Shown one piece after another: positions 7,215-14,582 of a stretch of DNA of 14,781 nucleotides; within the stretch, counting starts at the first letter, position 1, and every line of letters starts with the position of its first letter. A program made the translations under genes and the position numbers. Below the pieces are notes generated by a model. The model was given only the letters and a program-made list of their open reading frames with translations. It was not told where the DNA came from and ran no database searches. This DNA comes from Fimenecus sp045631075 (GTDB taxonomy: Bacteria > Bacillota > Clostridia > Oscillospirales > Acutalibacteraceae). Location of the stretch: positions 1 through 14,781 of the forward strand of contig JAZQUC010000198.1 of assembly GCA_045631075.1 (NCBI GenBank), read 5' to 3'.

Positions 7215-8078
7215 ATGTCTCACCTTAAAACAGAAAATTTAACATATGTCTACGGTGAAGGCACACCTTTTAAAATCACCGCACTTGACAATGTAAATAT
7301 AGAACTCCATAAGGGCGAGTTTGTAGCTATAATCGGTCATACAGGTTCAGGAAAAAGTACTCTTGTTCAGCACCTGAACGGACTTTTAAAGCCGACTAAC
7401 GGAAAAATCTTTCTTGATGAAAAGAATATACACAATTCAAAATCAACACTTTTTGATGCTCGTTTTCGTGTGGGGCTTTGCTTTCAGTATCCTGAATATC
7501 AGCTTTTTGAAGAAACTGTTTATAAGGATATTGCCTTTGGTCCTACAAATATGGGACTCTCAAAGGGTGAAGTTGACGAACGAGTAAGAAAAGCAGCAAA
7601 GTATGTGGGAATTCCTGATGAAATGCTTGCAAAGTCACCGTTTGACCTTTCAGGTGGTCAGAAAAGAAGAGTAGCAATTGCGGGTGTAATATCAATGGAA
7701 CCTGAAATTCTTATTCTTGACGAGCCTACAAGCGGTCTTGACCCTATGGGAAGAGAGCAAATTCTTTCACTTGTGAAAAATTATCGTGAACAAACGGGAA
7801 AAACAGTAATCATAGTTTCTCACAGTATGGAGGATGTTGCTCGTTTTGCTACAAAGGTTATTGTAATGAACGATTCAAAGGTTGAAATGACAGGTACAGT
7901 TGATGAGGTCTTTGAAAAAGCATCAAGACTTCGTGAAATCGGTCTTTCAGTACCACAGATTACAGAAATTTTTATAAAGCTTCGTGAAAAGGGCTATGAT
8001 GTCAGCGAAAAAATTTATACGGTTGAGCAAGGCTATCTTGAACTCAAAAAGCTTTTTGAGGGGAGGGGAATTTCTTGA
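7215..8078 (+). CDS. ecfA2: Energy-coupling factor transporter ATPase EcfA2
   Basis: This is the second ATPase of the ECF module, expected to form a heterodimer with EcfA1. In the 287-residue product, Walker A GHTGSGKST is at residues 41-49, the Q-loop CFQYPEYQLFEETV at 89-102 (Gln91), the signature LSGGQKRRVAIAG at 145-157, Walker B LILDEPTSGLDP at 166-177 (Glu170), and the switch histidine His203 in VSHSMEDVA. The FQYPEYQLF Q-loop is the EcfA2 hallmark. The C-terminal part (about 230-287) contains the family's extra domain that contacts the partner subunit. Its TGA (8076-8078) overlaps the ecfT start codon in the sequence TTGA. Confidence 0.95.
   Translation: MSHLKTENLTYVYGEGTPFKITALDNVNIELHKGEFVAIIGHTGSGKSTLVQHLNGLLKPTNGKIFLDEKNIHNSKSTLFDARFRVGLCFQYPEYQLFEETVYKDIAFGPTNMGLSKGEVDERVRKAAKYVGIPDEMLAKSPFDLSGGQKRRVAIAGVISMEPEILILDEPTSGLDPMGREQILSLVKNYREQTGKTVIIVSHSMEDVARFATKVIVMNDSKVEMTGTVDEVFEKASRLREIGLSVPQITEIFIKLREKGYDVSEKIYTVEQGYLELKKLFEGRGIS
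8061..8068 (+). promoter_or_regulatory. Ribosome binding site supporting a TTG start for ecfT
   Basis: GGGAGGGG lies six bases before TTG 8075 and inside the end of ecfA2. It is one of the strongest G-rich sites in the window and supports the non-ATG start and translational coupling of ecfT to ecfA2. Confidence 0.7.
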
Positions 8079-8917
8079 TAAAAGATATTACAATCGGTCA
8101 GTATTTCCCTTTTAATTCGGTAATCCACCGACTTGACCCAAGAACAAAATTGCTTTTCACTATTTGCTTTATTGTGATGGTGTTTGTTTCAAACAACTTT
8201 GTTTCACTTTTATTTAATTTTATATTAGCAACAGTAATTATCAGCTTATCAAAAATCCCCGTAAAAACTGTTGTCAAGGGGTTAAAGCCAATTCTCCTTG
8301 TTGTAATTATCACATCCGTTTTACAGATTGCTTATGTAAAAACAGGCGTAACACTTATTGATTTTTGGAGAATAAATATAACAAGTGGTGGCGTTTTAAC
8401 AGCCGTTTTTATGGCAATTCGCATTTCCTTACTTATTGTAATGAGCACAATGCTCACATATACAACATCTCCTACATCGCTTACAAATGGTCTTGATAAG
8501 CTGTTTGCACCACTTACAAAAATCGGCATAGATTTTCATATGGTCACAATGATAATGACTATTGCACTTCGCTTTATTCCTACTCTTATTGAAGAGGTGG
8601 ATAAAATTATGAGTGCACAAAAAAGTCGTGGTGCATCCTTTGACCAGGGCAATCTTATTAAAAGAGCAAAAGCCCTTATTCCATTGTTTATTCCTTTGCT
8701 TTTCAATTCTATCAGACGAGCATACGAATTGGCAAATGCAATGACTTGTCGTTGTTATAATGGCGGTAAAGGTAAAACTACTATGAATGCACTCAAATTC
8801 AAAAAGAGTGATTATGCATCATATTTAGTTATGGTGTTGATTATAGCTATAATAATAGTGCTTAATATTTTCTGTGGTGAATATAATGCGGAATTTACTT
8901 TTAACCTTGCGGTATGA
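8075..8917 (+). CDS. ecfT: Energy-coupling factor transporter transmembrane protein EcfT
   Basis: EcfT is the membrane scaffold that links the two ATPases to substrate-binding S components. The 280-residue protein starts TIGQYFPFNSVIHRLDPRTK, with the family-typical HRLDPRTKL at residues 18-26. Hydrophobic segments lie near 26-60, 70-88, 106-130 and 156-170, with a final one at 247-268. The cytoplasmic coupling helices carry the two ATPase-contact motifs: SRG at 184-186 (AQKSRGASF) and CRC at 225-227 (AMTCRCYNGG). The second differs from the textbook A-R-G form but keeps the key arginine. The start is TTG, overlapping the ecfA2 TGA by four bases. The 3' end overlaps truA by about 32 bases. 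No S component gene is next to it, so it is probably a shared (group II) module serving several distant S components. Confidence 0.95.
   Translation: MIKDITIGQYFPFNSVIHRLDPRTKLLFTICFIVMVFVSNNFVSLLFNFILATVIISLSKIPVKTVVKGLKPILLVVIITSVLQIAYVKTGVTLIDFWRINITSGGVLTAVFMAIRISLLIVMSTMLTYTTSPTSLTNGLDKLFAPLTKIGIDFHMVTMIMTIALRFIPTLIEEVDKIMSAQKSRGASFDQGNLIKRAKALIPLFIPLLFNSIRRAYELANAMTCRCYNGGKGKTTMNALKFKKSDYASYLVMVLIIAIIIVLNIFCGEYNAEFTFNLAV
8876..8880 (+). promoter_or_regulatory. Ribosome binding site for truA
   Basis: GGTGA lies five bases before ATG 8886. It favours that ATG over the in-frame GTG codons at 8874 and 8877, which overlap the site itself. The same TGTGGTGAA context recurs before the DUF5711-like gene. 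Confidence 0.5.
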
Positions 8918-9623
8918 TGGTGCTTCGTTTCATGGTTGGCAAATACAACCAAACGCAGTTACCGTACAGCAGGAATTATGTAACGCTTTTAAAAATATAA
9001 GCGGAAATGATGAAAATATAATAGGATGCAGTCGTACTGATGCGGGTGTTCATGCAAATATGTTTTGTTGTAATGTGCGAACAGAATGTAAGGTTTCTGC
9101 AGAAAAGATACCTGATGCCTTGAATTTTTATCTACCATCAACTGTTTCTGTTTATGATTGTAAGGAAGTCCAATACGATTTTCACGCAAGATATGATTGC
9201 AAGGGAAAAGAGTATGTTTACTTAATTTATAACGGTAAATACAGAAATCCTTTTTATGAAAATAAAGCTTTGTTTTATCCTTATAAGATAGATGCAGAAA
9301 TGCTTGATAATGAAGCAAAATCATTTATAGGTACTCACGACTTTTCAGCATTCTGCAGTGCAGGAAGTGAAGTTCAGGATAAAGTGCGAGAAATATATGA
9401 TTGTACTGTTTCGCGTAATGGTGATTTAGTTGAAGTTCGTGTCAGCGGAAACGGATTTTTATATAATATGGTGCGTATCATTGTTGGAACACTTCTTGAT
9501 ATCCAGCGTGGAAAAATCCAAAAGGGAAGTATTAAAGAGATAATAAACAGTCAGAACCGTAATAATGCAGGTGTCACCGTTGACGGATATGGACTGTATC
9601 TTAATAAAGTATTTTATGATTAA
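8886..9623 (+). CDS. truA: tRNA pseudouridine(38-40) synthase TruA
   Basis: TruA isomerises uridines 38-40 in the tRNA anticodon arm to pseudouridine. The 245-residue protein begins MRNLLLTLRYDGASFHGWQ, the expected family N-terminus. The catalytic aspartate is Asp52 in GCSRTDAGVHAN (47-58). Other conserved segments are the FHARYDCKGKEYVYLIYN region, HDFSAFCSAG, and VSGNGFLYNMVRIIVGTLLD near the C-terminus. The length is typical. The ATG at 8886 gives the standard N-terminus and has a spaced GGTGA site; a GTG at 8874 would add four residues. The gene overlaps ecfT by 32 bases. Firmicutes commonly carry ecfA1-ecfA2-ecfT-truA in this order, so the position supports all four calls. Confidence 0.96.
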   Translation: MRNLLLTLRYDGASFHGWQIQPNAVTVQQELCNAFKNISGNDENIIGCSRTDAGVHANMFCCNVRTECKVSAEKIPDALNFYLPSTVSVYDCKEVQYDFHARYDCKGKEYVYLIYNGKYRNPFYENKALFYPYKIDAEMLDNEAKSFIGTHDFSAFCSAGSEVQDKVREIYDCTVSRNGDLVEVRVSGNGFLYNMVRIIVGTLLDIQRGKIQKGSIKEIINSQNRNNAGVTVDGYGLYLNKVFYD

Positions 9624-9628
9624 TGTGT

Positions 9629-9633
9629 GGTGA
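9629..9633 (+). promoter_or_regulatory. Ribosome binding site deciding the start of the DUF5711-like gene
   Basis: GGTGA is five bases before GTG 9639, the same motif and spacing as before truA. The alternative starts GTG 9627 and 9630 lie on the site itself and have no Shine-Dalgarno upstream. Confidence 0.5.
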
Positions 9634-9638
9634 ACTTT

Positions 9639-10853
9639 GTGGAAGAAAGAAATAAAAAGCCGGTAAAAAAACGAAAACCAATTAAAAAGAAAAAAATAAA
9701 ATTAACGGTAAGTGCTAAAAATGCAAAAACATTAAAGCTTCTTGCAATTATATTTGTTGTGCTTCTTTTGATTATTCTTGCAGCAGGACAGTTCGGTGGA
9801 GTAACATTTTCAACAATAGGTGACCAGATAAGAACATCTATAGCGGGATTTGGCTCAGGTGATGGTTATCCGTACAGAATGAACGGTGTTGAGATAAGTG
9901 ATGCAGGTGTTACAAATTCCGATTTGATGTTGGTTTATGATGATACCGTAAAGGTTCTTGATTCCACAGCAAAGGAACTTTCAAACCTTAATCATAACTA
10001 CGACCATCCTGTTCTCAGCAGTAATAGTGGTCGTGCATTGATTTTTGACGAAGGCGCAAAAAAGTTCAGAGTTCAGTCAAAAACTAAGGTTCTTTATGAA
10101 AAAGAACTTGACTATATGATTTTAACAGGTGCTATGGGCAAGGACGGTACTGTTGCAATCGGTTCAAGAACAACTGATGCTCAGAGTATGTTGACGGTGT
10201 ATAACACAAAAGCAGAAGAAATTTTTGTTTGGAAATGTGCAAAAGAAAACATTATATCCTGTGATGTTTCTGATAACGGAAAATACTTTGCTGTAACAGT
10301 ACTTGGTGTAAATAATGGTTCGGTTTATTCAAAGGTTCACATTTTCAATAAAAATAATGAAGAGCCAAAAGCAACCTTTGAATATGTTGATAGCGCAGTT
10401 TCGTCTGTTCAGTTCCTTTCAAATGAAACATTGTTTGTATTCGGTAATAATATATGTGAGGTTATAAAAGGGGATAAGGTAAAGGAAAAAATTGATGTTA
10501 CTGTCAACACTCCATATAAACTTTACATTTCCGATAACAATACTGCAGTTCTTGTTCTCTCACAGTATTCAAGCACAACGCAGAAAATTATAAAAGTATT
10601 CAATAAATCTGGTTCAGAGCTCTTCACACAGGAAATCAACGGTCTTATCAAATCTGTATCTACTGATGGAAAATATACAGGTGTTCTGACCGACGAACAG
10701 GTTCAGATTTATAATAATCGTAACGGTAAGCTTTGCGGTTCAGCGGATGTTAATACAGATGCTGAAAAGGTTATGATTTCAGGAAGAAATACATACGTTT
10801 ATTCCGTGGATAAAATTGATAAATATTCTTCAGTCAGCGATAATAAAGACTGA
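9639..10853 (+). CDS. DUF5711-like membrane-anchored protein with probable extracytoplasmic beta-propeller
   Basis: The function is unknown. The protein has about 404 residues. It opens with a strongly basic cytoplasmic head (about 1-30, rich in KKRKPIKKKK). One hydrophobic segment follows (about 32-50, LKLLAIIFVVLLLIILAAG). The rest is a large extracytoplasmic region of repeating short beta-strand blocks, such as VYDDTVKVLDSTAKEL, IGSRTTDAQSMLTVYNTK, SDNGKYFAVTVLG and STDGKYTGVLTDEQVQIYNN. The repeated 'SxDGKY' turns and alternating hydrophobic strands look like WD40/PQQ-type propeller blades. The overall plan fits the DUF5711 family of Clostridia, though that assignment is from memory. There is no lipobox or cleavable signal. 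I prefer GTG 9639 because of its ribosome binding site; GTG 9627 would add four residues. It lies between truA and a CvpA-family gene, 15 and 17 bases away, suggesting an envelope role. Confidence 0.75.
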   Translation: MEERNKKPVKKRKPIKKKKIKLTVSAKNAKTLKLLAIIFVVLLLIILAAGQFGGVTFSTIGDQIRTSIAGFGSGDGYPYRMNGVEISDAGVTNSDLMLVYDDTVKVLDSTAKELSNLNHNYDHPVLSSNSGRALIFDEGAKKFRVQSKTKVLYEKELDYMILTGAMGKDGTVAIGSRTTDAQSMLTVYNTKAEEIFVWKCAKENIISCDVSDNGKYFAVTVLGVNNGSVYSKVHIFNKNNEEPKATFEYVDSAVSSVQFLSNETLFVFGNNICEVIKGDKVKEKIDVTVNTPYKLYISDNNTAVLVLSQYSSTTQKIIKVFNKSGSELFTQEINGLIKSVSTDGKYTGVLTDEQVQIYNNRNGKLCGSADVNTDAEKVMISGRNTYVYSVDKIDKYSSVSDNKD

Positions 10854-10870
10854 TATTAAAAGGTGAAAAT

Positions 10871-11581
10871 ATGAGTATTATTTTGGATGTAATTCTTATA
10901 ACAATTTTTGCAGCGTTTATATTTACTGCGGCAAAAAAAGGCTTTATGCTTACATTACTTGAACTTCTTGCAGTAATTGTAGCGCTTGCTATGTCACATC
11001 AGCTCAGCCCTGTTGTTGCACAGGCAACTTACGATGCTGTTCTTGAAGAAAGTCTTATCAAAACTGTTGAAACACAAATTGATGAAACACTTAACATATC
11101 TTCAACAACTGCACAGGCAGAGTTGCTTTTAGAGTCTATTCCTGATTTTATGGTGTCCTTTGCATCATCGGCGGGTGTAGATTTAGAAGAAGTAAAAACA
11201 CAGATTTCATTTGAAAAGTTTTCTTCTGAAAATCTTGCAACAGAGCTTGTAGAAAAAATTGCACAACCAATTGCAGTTGGTGCATTAACAGTAATTTTCT
11301 TCCTTCTTTTATCAGCAGTATTGATTTTTGCATTGAAATGGTTAGCAAAATTACTTTCAAAGCTTTTTAAATTACCATTAATCGGAACTGTAAATAAAGT
11401 TCTCGGTGGTGTTTTAGGTGCTTGTAAGGGTGTGCTTGTAATTGTGTTTGTATGCACATTCCTTGAACTCATTTTTGCAAATGGTGATAGCGAGATTTCA
11501 AATGCAGTCAATAATTCATATGTAATCGGATTGCTTGATAATGTAAATCCGTTCATAAAATCATTAAAGGATATATTCTGA
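10871..11581 (+). CDS. CvpA family membrane protein
   Basis: A 236-residue integral membrane protein of the CvpA family. In Escherichia coli CvpA is linked to colicin V production and envelope stress tolerance; the molecular role in Firmicutes is unclear. Two hydrophobic helices occupy about residues 4-20 and 25-42, separated by the basic turn AAKKG typical of the family. An extracytoplasmic stretch (about 45-130) is longer than in the shortest family members. Two further helices lie at about 134-160 and 178-203, with the family's glycine pattern in KVLGGVLGACKGVLV. A C-terminal polar tail ends in NPFIKSLKDIF. AAAGGTGA upstream of ATG 10871 is a good ribosome binding site. Adjacency to the DUF5711-like gene and a phospholipid synthase suggests an envelope sub-cluster. 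Confidence 0.8.
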   Translation: MSIILDVILITIFAAFIFTAAKKGFMLTLLELLAVIVALAMSHQLSPVVAQATYDAVLEESLIKTVETQIDETLNISSTTAQAELLLESIPDFMVSFASSAGVDLEEVKTQISFEKFSSENLATELVEKIAQPIAVGALTVIFFLLLSAVLIFALKWLAKLLSKLFKLPLIGTVNKVLGGVLGACKGVLVIVFVCTFLELIFANGDSEISNAVNNSYVIGLLDNVNPFIKSLKDIF

Positions 11582-11583
11582 TT

Positions 11584-11589
11584 AAGGAG
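11584..11589 (+). promoter_or_regulatory. Ribosome binding site for the pgsA-like gene
   Basis: AAGGAG lies eight bases before ATG 11598. It rules against the in-frame GTG at 11589, which overlaps the site. Confidence 0.7.
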
Positions 11590-11597
11590 TGAATATT

Positions 11598-12251
11598 ATG
11601 AGTGAAACAAAGAAAACATTAAAAGAAAATTTAAAAGAAATATTTGACGGTTGTCTTACAATACCAAATCTTATTTCTGTAATAAGAATTTTGTTAATTC
11701 CTGTAATTGCAGTGCTTTATTATAAAGGTTATATCTGGTGGACTGTATTTGTAATATTCATTTCAGGTTTGTCAGATGCTGTTGACGGTAAAATTGCAAG
11801 AAAGTTTAATCAGGTTTCAAACCTTGGTAAACTTCTTGACCCTGTTGCTGATAAACTTACAATTTTTGCACTTGCTATTGTTCTTTTCCTTAAATTCAAG
11901 GAAGCACAAAGCGAGTCAATGCAAGCATTTGCATGGGTATTCTTACTCTTTATCGCAAAAGATATTATTATGATTTTAGGTAGCGTTGTACTAATTGCAT
12001 TGGGTACAAGACCTGTTGCAGCAGAAATCTGGGGTAAACTTGCAACATTCGTATTCTATGCAGTAATGGTAGTAATAATAGGCTTTGGCCCTGAAATTGG
12101 TGCTATCAGTATGTATTATCCACAATACACAATTCCTGAAACATTTATGTTTGTTCTTGTAGTTGTGGCTGTTGTATTGACATTTATTGCATTCTTCAGC
12201 TACTTACCAAGTGCAATTAAACAGATGAAAGAAAATTCAAAGAAAAAGTAA
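11598..12251 (+). CDS. pgsA: CDP-alcohol phosphatidyltransferase, PgsA-like (phosphatidylglycerophosphate synthase)
   Basis: A polytopic membrane enzyme of phospholipid synthesis. The likely reaction is CDP-diacylglycerol plus glycerol-3-phosphate to phosphatidylglycerophosphate. The 217-residue protein has the complete CDP-alcohol phosphotransferase motif D-x2-D-G-x2-A-R-x8-G-x3-D-x3-D, from Asp60 in LSDAVDGKIARKF to Asp81 and Asp85 in LLDPVADK. About six hydrophobic segments cover 24-42, 46-60, 87-98, 108-135, 147-165 and 182-205. An N-terminal amphipathic, lysine-rich stretch (1-17) precedes the ITPN-like TIPNLISVIRILLIP. The segment around 115-150 (AKDIIMILGSVVLI, then WGKLATFVFY) differs from the R-D-x-x-V-x-x-L-R form common in characterised PgsA, so a cardiolipin-synthase-type or other headgroup acceptor cannot be excluded. 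The last residues are lysine-rich. ATG 11598 is chosen on its ribosome binding site. The clp gene begins 12 bases later. Confidence 0.85.
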   Translation: MSETKKTLKENLKEIFDGCLTIPNLISVIRILLIPVIAVLYYKGYIWWTVFVIFISGLSDAVDGKIARKFNQVSNLGKLLDPVADKLTIFALAIVLFLKFKEAQSESMQAFAWVFLLFIAKDIIMILGSVVLIALGTRPVAAEIWGKLATFVFYAVMVVIIGFGPEIGAISMYYPQYTIPETFMFVLVVVAVVLTFIAFFSYLPSAIKQMKENSKKK

Positions 12252-12263
12252 AGAGGACACATA

Positions 12264-14576
12264 ATGAATAAAAATATGATTTGCAGTAAATGCAAACAAC
12301 GACCTGCCGTAATCTTTATAACAAAGATGGAAGGCGATAAAACAACTAACGAGGGCTTATGCATCAAATGTGCAATGGAAATGAATGTTGGCCCGATTAA
12401 GCAAATTATGGAAAATATGGGCTTATCTGAAGATGATCTTGACGATATGAGTGAACAGATGGAACAGATGATGGAAAGTATGGGCGATGATTTCCAGCTT
12501 GGTGGTGCATCAACATTTCCATTTATGCAGAATATGGGTATGATGTCTATGGATGTTCCTGAAGAAAATATCAAGGACCTTAATGGTGACAAAAAGCCTA
12601 ATAATAAGAGTAAGAAAAAGCAGGGAACAAAGAATGACAAGAGAAAGATGCTTTCTCTTTACTGTACTGATTTGACTGCACAGGCAAGAGAAGGCAAGCT
12701 TGACCGAATTATCGGCAGAGATACTGAAATTGCAAGAGCAGTTCAGATTTTGTGCAGAAGAACAAAGAACAATCCTTGTCTTATCGGTGAGCCTGGTGTT
12801 GGTAAAACTGCTATTGCCGAAGGACTTGCACAAAGGATTGCTGACGGTAATGTTCCTGCAAAGCTTATGGATAAAGAAATTCACCTTCTTGACCTTACAG
12901 CACTTGTTGCCGGTACACAATTCCGTGGACAGTTTGAAAGCAGAATTAAAGGCCTTGTTGAAGAAGTAAAGAGTGAAGGTAATATCATTCTCTTTATTGA
13001 CGAAGTTCATAACCTTGTTGGCACAGGTGATGCAGAAGGTTCAATGAACGCTGCAAACATCTTAAAACCTGCACTTTCTCGTGGTGTAATTCAGGTAATC
13101 GGTGCAACTACATTCAATGAATATCGTAAGCATATTGAAAAAGATGCTGCTCTTGAGCGTCGTTTCCAGCCTGTAAAGGTTGATGAACCATCAATTGAAG
13201 ATACATTCAAAATGCTTGTTGGCATTAAGGGTTATTACGAACTTTTCCATCGCGTACAAATTAGTGATAATCTTGTATATAAAGCAGTAACACTTTCAGA
13301 AAGATATATTACTGACAGATTTTTACCTGATAAGGCAATTGACCTTCTTGATGAAGCTTGTACTTGTGCAAATCTTCGTAATAAAGCAATCAGCGAAAAC
13401 GAGATTAACGAAAAGAAAATCGCAACTCTCAAAAAAGACCTTGAAGCACTTGAAGAAAAAATTGCAAATCCTGAAGGTGACGAAGACCTTAACCCTGTGT
13501 ACGAAGATTTGTACAGAACTAAAGGTGAACTTGCAGTTTGTGAAGGCAAAGCATCTGAATTACAGGAAAAAGCAAAGGATAATAATGTTACGGAAGATGA
13601 TTTGGCAAAGGTTATTAATCTTTGGACAGGAATCCCTGCAACAAAGGTTGTTGAAGGTGATGTAAACAGATTAAAGGGACTTGAAGACCGTCTTATGGAA
13701 AAAGTAATCGGTCAGGATGAGGCTGTTAAACTTGTTGCCAATGCAATTAAGCGTAGTAGAATTCAGCTTACACTTCAGAAGCGTCCTGCATCATTTATTT
13801 TCGTAGGACCAACAGGTGTTGGTAAAACTGAACTTGTAAAACAGCTTTCAACAGAACTATTTGACACTCCTGAAACACTCATTCGTCTTGATATGAGTGA
13901 GTTTATGGAAAAACATTCAGTTTCTCGTCTTATCGGTTCACCTCCGGGATATGTTGGCTATGACGAAGCAGGTCAGCTTACTGAAAAAGTACGCAGAAAG
14001 CCATATTCAATTATTCTTTTTGATGAAATTGAAAAAGCACATCCTGATGTAATGAATATTCTTCTTCAAATTCTTGATGAAGGTAAAACAAATGATGCTC
14101 ACGGCAGAACAGTAAGCTTTGCAAATACAGTAATCATTATGACATCAAATGCAGGTAGCCAGAAAGCAGAAGCATCATTGGGCTTTGGTAAGAGCACAAA
14201 GGATATTTCAAAAGAAAAAGTCCTTAAAGCACTTAATGAATTCTTGCGTCCTGAATTTATTGGTCGAATTGATGAAATCGTTGTATTCAATCCACTTGAT
14301 GACGAAGATTACAAGAAGATTGCAGTCCTTATGATGGACGAAATGAAAACAGTTCTCAAGGATAAGGGAATTGAAATCGTTTATGACGACAATACACCAT
14401 CAGCGATTGTTTCAAAAATGGACGGTAATGTACGAGGGGCAAGAGACCTTCGTAACGTAATCCGTAGAAATATCGAAGATAAGGTTTCAACACTTATGAT
14501 TGATAATCTTGGTACAGTTATGAACAAAATTCTTGTAACATCAACTGACAACAACATTGAAGTAACATTTGAATAA
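12264..14576 (+). CDS. ClpE-like AAA+ unfoldase with N-terminal zinc finger (Clp protease ATP-binding subunit)
   Basis: A 770-residue two-AAA-domain Hsp100 unfoldase, expected to feed substrates to ClpP. The N-terminus is not the ClpC repeat domain but a four-cysteine zinc finger (Cys7, Cys10, Cys33, Cys36), as in ClpE and McsA. An acidic, methionine-rich linker (about 38-100, some 14 Met) and a lysine/asparagine-rich stretch (110-128) follow. AAA-1 has Walker A GEPGVGKT at 175-182, the pore loop AGTQFRGQFE at 216-225 (aromatic Phe220, Gln where Lys is usual) and Walker B ILFIDEVH at 242-249. A coiled-coil middle region spans about 378-440. AAA-2 has Walker A GPTGVGKT at 515-522, pore loop GYVGYDEAG at 562-570 and Walker B IILFDEIE at 583-590. 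LGF at 639-641 fits the ClpP-docking [LIV]-G-[FL] loop. It is longer than Bacillus ClpE (about 700), largely because of the linker. I see no CtsR operator upstream; a terminator follows. Confidence 0.93.
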   Translation: MNKNMICSKCKQRPAVIFITKMEGDKTTNEGLCIKCAMEMNVGPIKQIMENMGLSEDDLDDMSEQMEQMMESMGDDFQLGGASTFPFMQNMGMMSMDVPEENIKDLNGDKKPNNKSKKKQGTKNDKRKMLSLYCTDLTAQAREGKLDRIIGRDTEIARAVQILCRRTKNNPCLIGEPGVGKTAIAEGLAQRIADGNVPAKLMDKEIHLLDLTALVAGTQFRGQFESRIKGLVEEVKSEGNIILFIDEVHNLVGTGDAEGSMNAANILKPALSRGVIQVIGATTFNEYRKHIEKDAALERRFQPVKVDEPSIEDTFKMLVGIKGYYELFHRVQISDNLVYKAVTLSERYITDRFLPDKAIDLLDEACTCANLRNKAISENEINEKKIATLKKDLEALEEKIANPEGDEDLNPVYEDLYRTKGELAVCEGKASELQEKAKDNNVTEDDLAKVINLWTGIPATKVVEGDVNRLKGLEDRLMEKVIGQDEAVKLVANAIKRSRIQLTLQKRPASFIFVGPTGVGKTELVKQLSTELFDTPETLIRLDMSEFMEKHSVSRLIGSPPGYVGYDEAGQLTEKVRRKPYSIILFDEIEKAHPDVMNILLQILDEGKTNDAHGRTVSFANTVIIMTSNAGSQKAEASLGFGKSTKDISKEKVLKALNEFLRPEFIGRIDEIVVFNPLDDEDYKKIAVLMMDEMKTVLKDKGIEIVYDDNTPSAIVSKMDGNVRGARDLRNVIRRNIEDKVSTLMIDNLGTVMNKILVTSTDNNIEVTFE

Positions 14577-14582
14577 AAAGGT

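Noticed and set aside
9623..9655. Tiny open frame ATG-TGT-GGT... between truA and the DUF5711-like gene
   Set aside because: About ten codons with no ribosome binding site; it looks incidental.
11029..11556. Long minus-strand open frame (175 codons) inside the CvpA-family gene
   Set aside because: It is a shadow of the coding strand: low-complexity Ser/Thr/Asn-rich translation, no ribosome binding site and no family resemblance.
12510..13010. Minus-strand open frame (166 codons) opposite the clp gene
   Set aside because: It lies opposite conserved AAA-1 motifs, its translation has no recognisable domain, and no promoter or binding site was seen.
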